From: Tetraselmis striata
Lineage: Eukaryota > Chlorophyta > Chlorodendrophyceae > Chlorodendrales > Chlorodendraceae
Reading direction: 5' to 3'
DNA length: 64,000 bases
Assembly: GCA_006384855.1 (NCBI GenBank)
Contig: VCJN01002150.1
Coordinates: forward strand, 1 to 64,000
Shown here: in pieces, positions 1 through 13,241 of the stretch
How the letters are laid out: each line of letters opens with the position of its first letter
Position numbering within the stretch: position 1 is the stretch's first letter
Notes under the pieces: generated by a model
What the model saw: only the letters and a program-made list of their open reading frames with translations
Database searches by the model: none
Told to the model about the DNA's origin: nothing
Translations under genes and position numbers: made by a program

Positions 1-2367
1 CGCAGCCCATACTCGTCCTATATATATGTGCCACCCTGCTGAGCACTTGTGGCCAACTTGCCCGCTCATGCTGACCTACAGCGTTGGTTCATGTCGCGTG
101 CCGCCACTACGGCGCGGGGCAACTGCGGCTTAGCGCCGTCGGGAGACGGCGCCTTGATTTCGCTACGCGGCCGGCCTTATGTCGCCCCGACGTTCGCCGG
201 TGACAACGTCTCCCATCCGCGTCTAAAATCCTCTACGCTTGGGCCTCGATCGAGGCTCATGCACATCCTAATCGGCGCGAGATACCCCTCTACAAACCCA
301 AGGACAAGACCTCTCCCGGCTTCGTCTGGTTGGCACGCTTGCCGACTGCCCACGCTCGCAGTCGTAAACGAATTGCTTGTAATTGCTTGTAATAATTGGC
401 AAAACTATATTCGATTGCATGTTTGAAAGTTCTAATATATTGTGGGGTCTCCCAACTATGTTGATTGTCCCAGTGCAACCCTTAACGGTATGCTTATGTT
501 GGTTCGATCGTGGGGAATTTTCTGTAATGCTCGGGTTCAAGTACAGGCTTCCATGCCCCGTGGGCGAATCCCGCAGGGGGAGCTACTTAGGACATCCGCT
601 CAACTCGCCTACATCCTAGCTCGTGCCCTTCGGGGGCCCCTCTCCGTTTTCCCTTGTCGCCTTGCCATGCTTCCTCCTCCCCCCCCCCCACCCCCCCCCG
701 TCACCCTTCCTCTCTTAGAATCCCGGAGCATGCAATGTGTCGCGAGTTTGCCGATTTCAAAATATAACGAATATAATCCACGAGTTTCAAATGTAGAATG
801 TCGACGACCTAGCGCTATTTGTTTCGTCACCACAATAAGGATTTATCGATTTATCGCTGTCCCGAACTCAAAAATCCGGCCATGTCGCGCCCTCGGCCCG
901 TCACTTGAGGGTTTCCTCTGGAGTGACACTTCGGAGTCGTCGACTACGAGTACACCCCCAGAGCAGAGCTATCGGTTATCAAGTACGTCCCGGGATTGTC
1001 AACGTTAATGTTTCGGTGACTATTCGGAATTCCATCTGCCACTGTGCGGCACCCACAGCATAATCACTAATCCTTAATCCTAGGCGGTACCGTACCCGTA
1101 CCTCATCATCCGGGTACCTGCTTAAATATTGAAAGTATTGCGGTGCAGCTATCGTCCCATAAGGAATAGCGACTAATCCCTACATACTGCGCACGGAATA
1201 GAGACGTAGAGACGCTGCAAGGGTTTCACTGGTGCCAGTCCTGTCCCGGGGCGGAAAACACTGCGACAACTGCCGGCGCCCGGGGACGGAAGTAAAGAAC
1301 GGTCGTGTCCGGAGCGCGACGAGCCACTCTAACGAGCTGCACTTCGTCCCATCTAAAGTCCACACGCTGAACGTTACAGGCGTGACAAACAAAACAGCGG
1401 AACAAATATCCACACAGGTGCAGAAGAGCCAAGTCGCGGGCGGCACAATGGTGTGGAGATCAGGTGGCTGCTTGTGTGATTGGCGGGGCGTGACGAGTGC
1501 TGCGAGCGAGTGTGCGCGTTGACGAGGTGGTGTGACAGGGGCTGCTTGGCGGACGGTGACCCCCGCCCCCCCCCCCCCCCCCCCCTCCCCCCCGCCAAGA
1601 TGTGCGCTGCTGCCTTCACTCCCACCAACCTACCGCCTTGGATGTATCGCGCTGGCCGGTTTGACTGCCAGCTTCACGCGCGTGCTCTGCTTAACAGCGG
1701 CAGCGCCATAGGAGTGCGGGAAGGGTGGGTCTCTGTAGTGTAGTGCAGGGGCCGTATCTGGGTAATTCGATATGTATTCGTTGTGATGATGATATTGAGT
1801 ATATGCGACCTTTCACTTTTTCGCGATCGGCGGACGGAAACGAACTACCGCGCGAAGGACTGAACCCGCCAGCTCGACAGTGGCGGCGTAGGTTTCCACC
1901 TAGCGACTATCTCACTGCCCGGGGCGGCACGCACGAGTACACCCGCGCCCCCGGCTGACGCCTGTCTGACTGCCTTCCGACTCGCAGCTGGCTCCCTGAC
2001 TTCCGCGAGGCTTCCGCTGGCTGGAGGGCGCGGGGGTCGCTGCCCCGCAGCCAGCCATGGCCTCCACATCGACAGGTGAGCAGGCTGTTAAAGAGGCTGA
2101 GAGCAAGGTCCTATATATATCTGCACCAGAAGTGCAGCGGTGGCGGCTTCGTATGGCCTACCGCCACCGGCAGTCATCCGCCCGCCGGCACCACATGGCC
2201 CCTTCTGCACCACACCCGTCAGCACCATCATGCTTGGGTGCATGTTATCAGCTGCCGCCTCTGCATGAATCGCGCACGCGTACGCGGGAGGGCCATCATG
2301 CACTTGACATCGAGCCGCACTCTGCACCGGCGAAATGGAGCCCCGCTGAGCCGCGTCGTCTATGCAG
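1..2367. other. No gene assigned; one LINE tail and several homopolymers
   Basis: I see no recognisable protein in this stretch. Open frames on both strands are short, disagree with each other and run through C or G homopolymers (about 672-700 and 1562-1592). Positions 1198-1265 match the 3' end of the LINE described at 56.9 kb. The part from about 2045 could hold the 5' exons or leader of the telomere-binding gene, since an ATG at 2057 opens a frame, but no conserved segment supports it. Confidence 0.5.
1198..1265 (+). mobile_element. LINE 3'-end fragment
   Basis: This short segment (GACGCTGCAAGGGTTTCACT, then a GGGGCGGAAAA end) is nearly identical to the last part of the LINE 3' region at about 56835-56890 and similar to 23140-23205. 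It ends in an A-rich tail like the other copies. I read it as a severely 5'-truncated LINE insertion. Confidence 0.6.
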
Positions 2368-5300
2368 GCCCGCCGTTGATGAAGGTCAACGTGTGGCACC
2401 TGTACGGGGAGCCCTTCCAGGTGGAGGTGGAGCACAACGCCTCCGTGGAGAACCTGCGGGAAGCCATCGCGCAATTCCTCACCTCGGAGTTTGCTATCAA
2501 CGTGCGCACCCGACCACGCGGGCTGCTCCCCCCCCCCCCCCCCCCTCTATGCCACGTGGCCCGGCTGAGCCCCCCCCCCCCCCCCTCTTCCCTTCACTCA
2601 CACAGCTAACCCACCAGAACATAGACTTGCGGGCCGCACCGTCAAGCAGGCTTCCTGGCAGGCAGCTCCGGGTGCGCCCCGGCCAGAATCTCGCCTTTGT
2701 GCGCCCCCCCCCCCCCCCCCCCCTCCCTCCCCGCTGTCAGGTAGCCTGAAGCTCCCTACCCCCGCGCCTTTCTCTTCCGCCTACCCTCTGACAGGATCTG
2801 GACAGCGCTGGGTGGCCTGAGCTGGTGCGCGCCTATGGCGTGTACCCAACGGCGCGGTGCTCATGCGGTTTAGGCACCCACCAGATGAGGGGAGGGAGGC
2901 GGAGGAGGCAGAGAGGGAGAAGGCAAGCGGAGGCGCAAGCACAGGTGAGCGCCCCCCCCCCCCCCCCCCCTCCCCGCCTCTCCTTCTCATGTCAGGACTC
3001 CTGCTGCGCTGGGTCACGCCCTCACCTGCTCGCTGCTGCTCTCACCCTGTGCAGGCAGAGAGGGACCATAGGTAAGCGCCCCCGAACCTCCCACCCACAC
3101 ACCCCACCATGTCCCGGTCTCCTGTTCCAGATGTTCAGGCAGCTCCCCCCCCCCCCCCCCCCCCCCTCCGTGCATTCCTGCAACATGAGCAGAGCGTCTG
3201 GCAGACAAACATGTATAATGTAGGCTTGACTTTGCATTGGCCCGGGAGAGGGGGGGGGGGGGGGGGGGGGGATGTCTGATGGTTGTGCACAGCGTCTGAC
3301 AGCGGCGATGTGCAATGGCCTGGCAAGGCCGGAACCTTATTCTGGATTGTGATGGCGCACGTTGGCTTTGATCCCAGAAAGGCAAAACCCAGAATTATTA
3401 GCACCACCAAACTCACATATGTTTATTTAGTGGACTTAAACCGGAGCTGAGGTTAAGTAATGCACGGCGGCGGGGTGAGTCATTTTTATAAGAGACAGGA
3501 ATATGAACGGTGACAGGGCCCTGAACACACAGATTAAAAGCGGATCCCATTTGACAGGCAAAACTGGGTGCTTACTGTCGGCGCCAGCCGCCCAGGCACC
3601 GGAAACCCTCTGAGCAGATGAAGAGGGGAAGGGGCGGGGGGGGGGGGGGGGGGGGGGCTGATGCCGCCGCTGCCGCGCTGTGTATTTCAGGCGCGTTGGC
3701 ACCGCGGCGGCATCCACCCTCGCGGCGGCAGCCACGGCTCTCAGCCCCCTGCCGGCAGCGGCGACTCGCAGGCCCCCCCTGTCGGCAGCCACGTCTCCCA
3801 GCCCACCAGCGGCAGCCACGACTCGCAGCTCCCCAGCGGCACCCACGACTCGCAGCCCGCTGCGCCCGATTAGCGGCTACGCCGGCGGGCGCAAGATCTC
3901 GCAGGTGTGTTCCCTTCCCTCCCTCCCCATGCAGGTGGCAGCGGCAGAGGCCTCGCAGGCTACCCCACTGGGCGCAACCCCCCCCCCCCCCCCCCCCCCC
4001 CGATTGGGGGTTTCCAGGGTCTTAGGAGCAAAAACTCTTAACCTTGCTGTGAAGGCTCACCCGCTTGTGGCTTGCCCCGCCCCACGGCCCACCGCAGAAG
4101 TGGGACGAGGACTCCATCGAGGACCTGGTCACCGGAATCGAGCGCTGGAACACCCACTGGGCCAGAATCCTATCGCACCCGGACTTCCGCTTCCCCAAGG
4201 CGCTAAACCAGGTCACGGTGCGGCAGCCCCCCCCCCCCCCCCCCCCTCCCCCCTCCCCTTCCGCCTACACACACTCACTCCCACATCCCAAATAAGGATG
4301 GTGTGATACTCCCACACAGCCCGAACAAGGGTCCACATAAAGTATGGATCAAATCTGAAGATGGTGAGATGGATTGGCCGGATGAGGAGAACATCAGCAA
4401 AATGGTTCTCTTTTATAATGATTACGGGTGCCGGCAGAAACCCTAAACCGGTGCCTCCAAGAAGCACTAAACCGGGCTTGCTTGCGACCTGTAATAACAA
4501 CATTCGCAACGTTTTCATTGTAGTGTCGTCTAGATTAGAACTCTTGACAGACAGGGCGGGGTCTTCTCCGCGGTGCTGTCATCAGCGCATCGGCACCCGT
4601 AGCAGGTGTTCTTACGACTGATATGCAACCAGCACCCGATCCGAGCCGCCGGAACGGGTATTCACAAGTGCGTCGGCGGTAGCGGCGGTGATAAAGACCG
4701 CGTCCTCTGTAAGCGATGGTACGCCAGTTCACATTATTCTCCGGTCGCGAAAACGAGACCAATCACCGTGTGATGCGGATGCGGTTTGGTGTTGTCAATG
4801 TAGTTGTGCCGAGTGCTCGCGCGAGGGTAGAGCTTTCGCCGCATGGGCGTGCAGCCCAATTACTTTGATCCGCTTTCCCACATGTACAGTTCGCAATTTC
4901 CGCACAGTAAGTGGCGTCCTCGCCGGCGCAGGCAACTGGACATTTGCGTGCTTGCACTGTGCGCGGTACATCTGTACATATACCTACACTAGCACCCAGC
5001 GCTGTACTCGTGTATATTTACAGCACCTGGGTACTCGGACTCAAAACATGCAGAAGTCAAGCACAGATATATCCACAGACAGAGTGATTTTAGTAATTCC
5101 AATATACACCTTGCTCAACTCAACTTTAGCCCGGGCAGCCCGGCAGATACCGCGTAATGTCAGATATTCGTAGTAATGTCCCCCAGGAGCAAATTAATGT
5201 CGTAGGATGTGTACACGGGTAGCAGTACATGCGGTGGACTCGGCTGACCCGTTGTCAACCCCCATGCGTGTCGGCAGCTCAAGGACAAGTGGCGCAACCT

Positions 5301-5394
5301 CGCCAAGGCCTTCACAGCGGGCAAGACGATGCGCGGCGTGACGCTGTCCGAGCAGCTGGAGGACCGCATCAAGGCGCTGCTCGGCCTGCCGTGA
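2368..5394 (+). CDS. Telomere-repeat-binding protein (TRF-like, ubiquitin-like + Myb telobox)
   Basis: Probable double-stranded telomere DNA-binding protein of the plant TRFL type, acting in the nucleus. The firm exons are 2368-2501, 4098-4211 and 5278-5394. The first reads MKVNVWHLYGEPFQVEVEHN onward and resembles the ubiquitin-like segment that precedes the Myb domain in plant TRFL proteins. The last two join in phase 0 to give a single Myb domain that starts KWDEDSIEDLVTGIERW and reaches the telobox NQ-LKDKWRNL, followed by a C-terminal helix extension and a TGA at 5392. LKDKWRNL is the signature of telomere-specific Myb domains. Weaker exons probably lie near 2612-2700, 2796-2850, 2860-2945 and 3690-3900, the last an Ala/Ser/Pro-rich linker. 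The true start is not fixed; the first Met in the conserved exon is at 2379. Several donors (2501, about 2946, 4211) are followed at once by C homopolymers. Confidence 0.75.
4427..4610. repeat. MITE-like element in the telomere-binding gene intron
   Basis: The segment opens with ACGGGTGCCGGC and closes with GCATCGGCACCCGT, an imperfect inverted pair about 180 bp apart. The same ends recur at 15257-15460 and 26180-26372. There is no coding capacity. It lies in the last intron (4212-5277). Copy identity is by eye only. Confidence 0.45.
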
Positions 5395-5826
5395 CGACGA
5401 GTGCACGGGCCTCCCGCAGCGCCGTGGCGTTGGAACCTTAAATTGGCGGGTCGTAGCGTTGGAAAACTTACAGTATTCGGCGGCGGCGCGGGCGTATCTC
5501 AGCCGGCGCCGCTTTATACGTGTGATATAATTTCTCTATCGGAGCTCGCTGCCTCCGCCCAGGCGGGAGAAATTGCCACGGGTGTGCTGGTGCGGGGAGG
5601 GGCCGATGAGTGGAGCCTGTGGGTGTGGGTGGGTGTCTCAGCGGGTGGCACCGGTGGTCTCTAAAGCCTAAAGCCCCATAAACGTTTTGGGAGTGCGCTA
5701 GGGGCCATCTTGCGGACGCCTGTCCGTCCGTGATGGCAGATGAGTGAGGGCTTCACGCCGAGGCAAGTTTGGGAAGCGGAGGCGCCGCTGCGATGTATTT
5801 TTCCATGCAGCGGCGGCCCCGCGCTC
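5395..5826. other. Convergent intergenic region, nothing recognised
   Basis: This is the space between the 3' ends of the telomere-binding gene (+) and the EF-hand gene (-). It is GC-rich, and I see no conserved frame. It presumably holds both 3' UTRs. Confidence 0.5.
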
Positions 5827-7678
5827 TCAGCCGACAGGGATCGTGAGCTCCGCCGCGACGCCGCGGCCGCGCGCCTCCGCCTGGCGAACCTGGTGGAACG
5901 CGTCGAGGCGGGTGCTGAGCGCGCTCGCGGTGGGGCGCTCCTTCAGCTTGATGGCCGCCAACATGCTGCGCGTCCCCTTCGCGCGGCTGCCGGCGCGCGG
6001 CGGCGCCCAGCCGAGGCGCTTCTCGCCGCTGCTGGGGGTGTAGTCGCGCGTGAGGAAGGCCTCCGCCTGGCGGTACTTGTAGCGGCTCATGGGGCGCGCG
6101 CGAGACAGGGGCGGCACGCGCTCCGCGGACGTCTGGGTGCGCCCCGCCCGCGGCAACGCCTCCGCCTCCGCCACCGCCAGCTGCCGCTCCTCGTCCGCAA
6201 ACAGCTCGCTGCCTTCCCACCAAGGGCTGTCACGCGGGGGCCGCGCGCCTGCCGCGTGGTGATGCGAGGTGGTGGGCCGGCCGGCAGGGGGGCGGCCGGG
6301 GATCGCCGGGCTCCGCGGCGGCTGCGAGGGCGCGGGGCAGGTGGTGGGGCGGAGGCTGGCGTGGTTCCGCGGCACCAGGTACGTCTGGCTGGTGATGCAG
6401 CCGGGCGCGGCGGCTACGGGCATTCCCATCTGCCAAAGGGAAGGCGGGTGCGGGGTTCAGCGGGCTGCCCGTGGCTCGGGACAACACATTTGTCGGGCGG
6501 TCATAAACTACGTCAAACACCGAACCCAAAGTGTGGTTACGGTGCCGTGTGCGTACCTGCAGCTCCTGCTGGCTCCGGCTCAGCTCCGCGTTCATCACGT
6601 CGATGCGCCGCTGCGCAAGGCTCTGCACCAGCACCGGCGGGTTGGGCACGCTGCGGGGCCGCACCACCGCCGTGCCGCCGCCGCCCGGCTGCGCCACCCG
6701 CGGGCCGTAGTCATAGGCCGCCGACATGATGCGGGAAGTCTGGGCGCTGCCCACCGCGCGGCCGGCCTTGGAGGTCTCCCCCTGCAGCTGGAAGCGCTCC
6801 CAGCACGTGCTGCGGCCCGGCTTGGAGGCGGCGGACATGGTGGCGGGGGAGGTGCCGGGGCGTGGAGGAAGCCGCCCTGCGGCCGGCCCGCCGCGTGGCG
6901 CCATTGGCTGGCTCGAGTACAGCACCTGCACCTTGCCCTGCCCGGTCCGCGGCGGGGGAGGTGCGAGGGAGGAGACATCTAGGTACTCCGCGCCCTCCTC
7001 CTCCTCGGCCGAGCGGCGGCGGGGCAGGTAGCGGCTGAGAAAGGAGTTGGACACCGGCAGCTTTGTTTTCTGCGCCTTGGGTGACTTGGCGCTTGGCGAG
7101 GTGGGCTCGGGGCGCCCCAATGGCGTGATACCCCGGTCCATCACCCCTTGCAGGTGGGCGCGCGCCTGCTCCACGGACATCTCCTCCGTCTCGGACGCCC
7201 AGGTGAGTACGAGCTCGGTCAGCATGTTGTGCAGCTCTGCCACGCGGATGCGGCCTGTGCCGTCCCGGTCCAGCAACCCCAGCCGGCGCAGGAAGGCACG
7301 GCGGGGCATGCTGCAGCCGTACTCGCTGACCATCATGCCGTATAGATCATCCGCATCCATCATATCCCACCTGCAGACAGCGCACGGGCAACACCGCTGA
7401 GGCCGGGGGGGGGGGGGGGGGGGGGGGGCAATGGGGTGCGGAAGAGGTGCCAGCAGGTCGCAGAGGTAGCTGCAGACTCACAGCGTAATGTCGCGCACGG
7501 TGTTCATGTTCTGCCCGCGCATCTTGCGCAGGAGCTGGCTGCGCGCCGGCGCCGCCTGCACCAGCTCCTTGTCCAGCACCTTCCGCAGGCTGCCCTCATC
7601 GTCGTTGTTCAGCCCACGTACCGTGTACACCCCCATGCTGGCCGCCGCTCCGGCGGGGCAGCCTGCGGCCCGGAGCAC
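5827..7678 (-). CDS. EF-hand protein, basic and low-complexity, unknown role
   Basis: Three exons close exactly in phase: 7678-7482, 7370-6557 and 6429-5827, giving about 537 residues. GT-AG introns follow GCT and CAG. Early in exon 2 the sequence LLDRDGTGRIRVAELHNML has a canonical EF-hand loop: Asp, Asp and Thr at positions 1, 3 and 5 and Glu at 12. It is preceded by helix-like sequence (DDLYGMMVSEYGCSMPRRAF), so a second, degenerate EF-hand is possible. The rest is Arg/Pro/Ser/Ala-rich, with short ordered patches such as PMSRYKYRQAEAFLTRDY and SMLAAIKLKERPTASALST. The look is that of algal flagella-associated proteins, but I do not recognise a family. The start could instead be the Met at about 7636 (MGVYTVRGLNNDDEG). 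The first intron carries a C homopolymer on the sense strand. Confidence 0.7.
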
Positions 7679-9535
7679 CCGACAGCCAGGTACCCCACGC
7701 GCTGGCCAGTTCGCGTTGCGGGTGGAGCCGGTCAGCGGCGGATTCTGGACTGCGCTCCCTCTCGGCAGGGGTGGAGCAGAGGGTGGTGGTCTTGGTTCGC
7801 CCGCGTTGTACTCGTATGCGTTTCCCAGCAGCGCACGACGACAACCAGTCGCTACTACATGACGTTAAAACGCTAACAAGCTTAAGTACTGAGCCGCATG
7901 CCGCATGCCTTCAGGCGACGTGGGCCGGAGGACGACAATAGTTCGAATAGTTCGACCACCACAGCCCCCGCCACTCTCGAGCGCCCGTAAAGCTCTGCCA
8001 GGTCACGGTCGCCCGGGGAGTAGGATAATCGCGAGGGGCTGGCTGGGACCAGAAGTGCTGCCAACGCGCAGCCGTTACCGCTACGGTAAGCGTTTGCGAC
8101 TTTTGCTATGGCTTGCTGCTGACTGCTGTTCTGCGTTCTCGTGAGCGGCGGTGCCACCGCGCGCCGTTACGCGCCTCACCGCCAAACCGCCCGGCAGTCC
8201 GACAGCCAATAGCCGGGCTTTTGCAGGTACCTGGTAGTAGTCCGTCCCTGATGACCTGAATTAGCCGCGCAGTGGCATGAATCATCCGCAACTTTTTCAA
8301 TATTATACATGATATATAAATTATACGTACACGAGTAGCGCGCTACCCTGTCACTAATAAGAAGGATTTCACCGTGTGCACTGTCACGGACCGTCGCCTA
8401 GGCTCGGTCGCTATCAGCGCATCGTCTTCTGCAACATAAACCCTCGACCCCAAACAATGGACAACCGCTGAGCGGCAACTGCTGTAGCAGCTTCCAGCAG
8501 CGGCATCCCGTGGGTGGGCGACGAAACTACCGCACCCAACAAAGAAACGAACCAGACGACGCGCGGTTGCAACTCGCCTGGACCAACTGCCCGGCTTGCG
8601 CGCAAAGAGGCTACGATGGCGGGCAACGAAGGCGCGGGTGGGGGCGGGGCGGTGCGGCCGCTGCTGATATGTGTCGTGCTAATAACCATGCGACGGACCC
8701 GCACCGCACAGCCGCTTCTGCGACGCTGCCTGACTTCCGCTGTCCTTTCCTGCGCTACAGGGTGGCTGGGCGGGCCTGCCTCGGCAGTGCGTCGAGGGCA
8801 TCGTCTGCCGGGCGGGCGGGCTAGCTGCGGCGCGATGCGAGGCGGTAAATACCCCCCTCCCCCCCCGCCCGGCCGTTTTTTACGCTGGTGCTGCGGGCGG
8901 GACAGGGAATGTTTTATTAGCAACTATTATTTTATTTCATAAAAGTCCTCATAGTCGTACGAGCACATACGGACTAGTCGCTATTATTCATACTCTTGCA
9001 CAACTTTACATATAAGGTTGCACAGCTCATCTCATGGCTCATCAGATTTGCCCGCGGTTTGCGCCCGCGATGGACCATGAATTATAGTATGTGATATGCA
9101 GTGAAGTAGAGCGGCGGCAGGCGGGCATGAATGTAAAGGAATATGAATGTAAAGGACAGTCCCTAGTGATAGTCCCAGCCCCTGTAGCATTGCACATTCC
9201 TACATAGCGGTGGACGACGGTCCACAGTCCATTACTCAGGGCCGTGGGACGTAACTCACCCTATATTTATGTAGCTGGGGACTCATGTATAAACAGTGGA
9301 ACCATCGCAGCAACTCTACGGCGTTGCTTTTTCGGCAGCGGTCCAGGAACTCCCTGCATAGGCCACGGCTCGGTTACAACCCTAACGTAATGCACCGGGG
9401 TAATCCACTGCAAGATTACAAGTGATTGCCCCTTCCCTGTGCCTCCCGCATTCACCTTGACCTCAAGCACCCCCCCCCCTTCTGACCGTTGACAGGCCCA
9501 CCCCTCGCCGCATTGTGTCTCGCGGTCCTGCGCAG
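7679..9535. other. Intergenic region, possible 5' exon of the F-box gene
   Basis: No conserved protein is visible. The region separates the divergent EF-hand (-) and F-box/WD40 (+) genes, so it should contain both promoters. The first half of the F-box (the LP..l...l..f part) must be encoded upstream of 9536, but I could not find it. Open frames at 8414-8942 exist on both strands and look like GC-rich shadows. Confidence 0.4.
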
Positions 9536-10387
9536 GTCTGCAGGACATGGCGCTGCTATGTGGAGGAGCCCAAGCTGTGGAAGCAGCTGTTTGAGCTGGA
9601 CCTCAACGGCAGGTGAGTGGCGCCGGCCGGGTGGCATGCGTGCCGGGTGGGGTGGCAGGCAGGGCGGAGAGGGAGGGGCCGGTCTGGCTGGGGCTATTGG
9701 CACTTATATATAAAGAACACTGATAAAAGAGACGTTTACAGATATAATACTGTTACAAATATTTTAAACACTTTTATCTAATAATTCTACCATTTAATAG
9801 AGGCTATTGCTGCAGTTTTGGCTATTATGCTCTTATGCCTAGAAAAACATTATGGAATGTGTCAGGTTGTATGCAAAAACCTACCGCTGACTCTGAAGCG
9901 CCGCCTGCTGGCCACCCGCAGCGCAGAATCCAAGCAGTGCCCCTGGAGGGAGGCGTACCGGAGGGAGGCCATCCTGGCGGGCAACTGGGCGCGAGGGCGC
10001 GCGCGGCTGGCGGCCACGCCGAGCGGCCACGAAGGCTGCGTCACCAGCGTCGCCTCGGCGAGGGCGTTGTCGTCAGCGGCTCCTACGGTGCGCCCCCCGC
10101 TACCTCAACATCCATACGCATCTAGTCGATACCCTCCGGCCCCACTGCATGCTCTTCCCCATCCCCGCCTCGCCAGCCCGTGTGGCCATTGAGCGGAGGG
10201 ACGCGGCGCACGTGCGGGGCAGACCGGACCGTCAAGGTGTGGGACCGAGACACGGGGCAGTGGCTGCACGTGCTCAAGGGGCACACGGGCGCGGTGACCT
10301 GCGTGACCGTAGCCGAGGGCCTGGTGCGCCACCCTTCTCCCTCCTCCCCCCCCCCCCCCCCCCCCCGCCCGCAAACACACACACACA

Positions 10388-10419
<32 letters not shown>

Positions 10420-13192
10420 CACACACACTCCTCCCCCTCGCGGCCTCCCTTCCAGCATGGGCCCGGGCAGATGCAAGGCGCTGCTAGACTTGTCCGGCGG
10501 GGGCTGAGGGGATCTGGTGGGCCTCTCGACAGGCGGTGAGCGGCTCCCGTGACCGGACCGTGTGCCTATGGGACTACGGGGCCGAGCAGGTGGTGGAGGA
10601 GTGGGCTGTGGGGACCGGCCAGGCGCGCTGCCTGCCCGCTGCCGTTGCCATCGTGCTGCGCGAGGGGCCGGGGGAGCACCCGCCAGCCAGCAAGCGCGCC
10701 GGCGGGTGCGCGGCACGGAGCCGCGGCCCCGGGCAGCGAGGGGCGGGCGCGCTGGTGGTGGCGAGCGACACGCTGGGGCGCGTGGTGGCCTGGCGGGCGC
10801 GCGGCGGCCGGGCGGGCGGGGAGGTGCTCGCCAAGCAGGTGCACCAGGGCGCCGTGTACGGCCTCGCGCTGGGTGAGGGCGGCGCGTGCGTCTCGGCCAG
10901 CCTGGACCGCATGGTGCGCGTGTGGGACATCTCGCGTGAGGCCCAGGTGCGTGCTGATGGGGCAACCTGTGGGACAATGCCCCCCCTCTTCCCCCTTGGC
11001 CTTAGGTTTAACATTTGTGCGAGAGTATGCTGACATGTTCATTTGTTCCTGCTACTGTAGCAAGGCTTAAATTTGGTTGCAATGATTTGTGCTCCGAAAC
11101 CATCTTTTGGTGAAGCCATATTCTTACAAACTTTATCTCCGGCGAATCCACCACCACGGATTGCAATTCACTTGATTCCCGCAGATCCAACGCCTCCGAT
11201 GGGCAGGCGCCTACTGCACATCTACATAACACGGCAAATCTGCATGCGCTTTAGTCGCTATACGCTGCGGAGAACGAGTTGTTGCGCGGTTATTGGATAT
11301 ACCCTGCATGCTCCGAAACCATAAGCGCGTCAAAACGTGACGTCTCCTCGAGTGCATCGTGATGTGATCGTGGAGCCTGCTATTCACTTGAACTTTCAAC
11401 AGGGCAACACATACCCTACCAGATCTAGCAATGACCTAGGGAGCATTGACAAGCACAAATCCTAAATACCAAAGATACAAGTCATAATTATCGTTTCCGC
11501 CATACTCGCTAGGCGACTGCTTGGCCGAGTCCAGGTGTTGATCGTTGCCACACCGCACATATACTGGACGTAGCAGCGCTCTCTAAGTCATCGTTGCAGT
11601 ATCGCTACCACACCACAATACCATCAAAAGAAGCGCATGTTTCAGATAAACAAGTGTTTCACACAGATCACTATGGTTGTCAACACGCCCAATGCCGTTG
11701 GTTTTAAGACTGCATGTAGCAATTAGTGTGATGGCGGGGCTATACCTGCCCAACTAAAAGCCGGTGAAGCTGATGAAATGAAAAAACAACATCTGTGATA
11801 TGAATTCTCCACAATTCACCAGTTTGCAACAGACCAATGTGCACATTGCAAACGAAATGAATACCATTCACTCCTTACAATTTCGATAGACCATATGAGT
11901 AATGGGTACCATCTATGTCCTTTATCTATCGGGGACTAGGTTGCCGCCAGACGCTGGAATGTGGTTATGTATCGGCTGCTGCGTCTGTATACGCCATATG
12001 GCACGGCCCAAGCGATCTGAGCGCTGCGCGTGCCTTGCCCGCTCGCTGCCCCCGCTATGCGGTTGCGCAGGAGAGCGCCTGCTTTGAGCATGAAGACGGG
12101 GTGCTGTGCGTGGCGATGCAGGACGAGTGAGCCACTGAGCTCCCCCCTTACCCCCCTGCCATCCCCTTCCAACCCTCTCCCTCTGCTGATCCCCTGAACG
12201 CCCGCCTTGCCCCTCTCCGCTGCCTTCCACCCGATGAGGATACCATACACGGAAAAGGCTTGCGTTGGGCAATAGTGCAAGGCCTCGGTTATGGTCAGGC
12301 GCGCGACGGTGACCCCTCTCTGCCGTCGATTGATTGCCTCGGATAATCGGCTGCACTCTCAGATATGTGAGTGCCCGTCATTGGACCATGATGGAGGCGG
12401 TGGGGCACTACTGGAGACCCAGGGGGACCCGCCCCGGGGGGGGGGGGGGGGGGGGTAAATATACATGCACGGAACGCCCACGGTTTCAATTTTGGAAACC
12501 GAGTTGACCTTTGGTCTCTTTCTGCGCACGATTTCATGTAGACTGGGGATGGCTGGAAGGGGGCAGAATTTCCTGACCTTGGGGTGTCTTTCCCCTGTGA
12601 AGCACCTGTTTTGACAGACGGAGAGGTTGAGGGGGGGGGAGGGGGGGGGGGGGGGAGGGGGCAGAAAGGAATTCAAAGGCCTTTTTGATGCGGCATTGTA
12701 CATTTCGAAGCGCGCGGCTGCCTCTCCTGGTGTCCGCCTTCCTCCCGCGGTGCCCTTGTATGTCTCACCAGTCTCCTGCTGCGCTTGTACACAGCCTCGT
12801 TGTCACTGGCGCCATGGATGGTGTTCTACGCCTCTGGGATCGGCGAAGCACAAGATGCGCCCAGAGCTGGAAGGTACGAGTGGCTCAATTAACACCCCCC
12901 CCCCCCCCGGGCGTCCCTCCATTCACACGACGCCATGTCCCTTTCACCCTATAAAAGGAACATTTTGTACTTATAGTCGTCGTAAAATGAGTCGCTGTCG
13001 AACTGAGCAGTGTATTATGGGGAACGTCAGCAATGAAAGATAGAACATTCAGAATACGAAATAGAAAATGTGTTGATAGTTTGGATTTTTTGGATCAAAA
13101 TGTTTGGATCAAAATGTATCTGTCAGTTTCTGACAGATACATTTTTTGGATATTTTAGTCGTATTGCGAATCGATTCCTTAAAAAAATACAT

Positions 13193-13241
<49 letters not shown>

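Noticed and set aside
2520-3400. Poly-Pro and poly-Gly containing open frames
   Set aside because: They are translations of intronic C/G homopolymers on either strand. Splice donors lie directly before the runs.
5740-6729. 329-residue open frame on + opposite the EF-hand gene
   Set aside because: Arg/Ala/Gly-rich shadow of the GC-rich minus-strand exons. The minus model has three exons closing in phase and an EF-hand; the plus frame has no domain.
8414-8942. Overlapping open frames on both strands as a possible F-box 5' exon
   Set aside because: No LP-x-E/D-l-l...l-x-f pattern of the F-box first half in any frame, and no splice phase that meets exon 9536.
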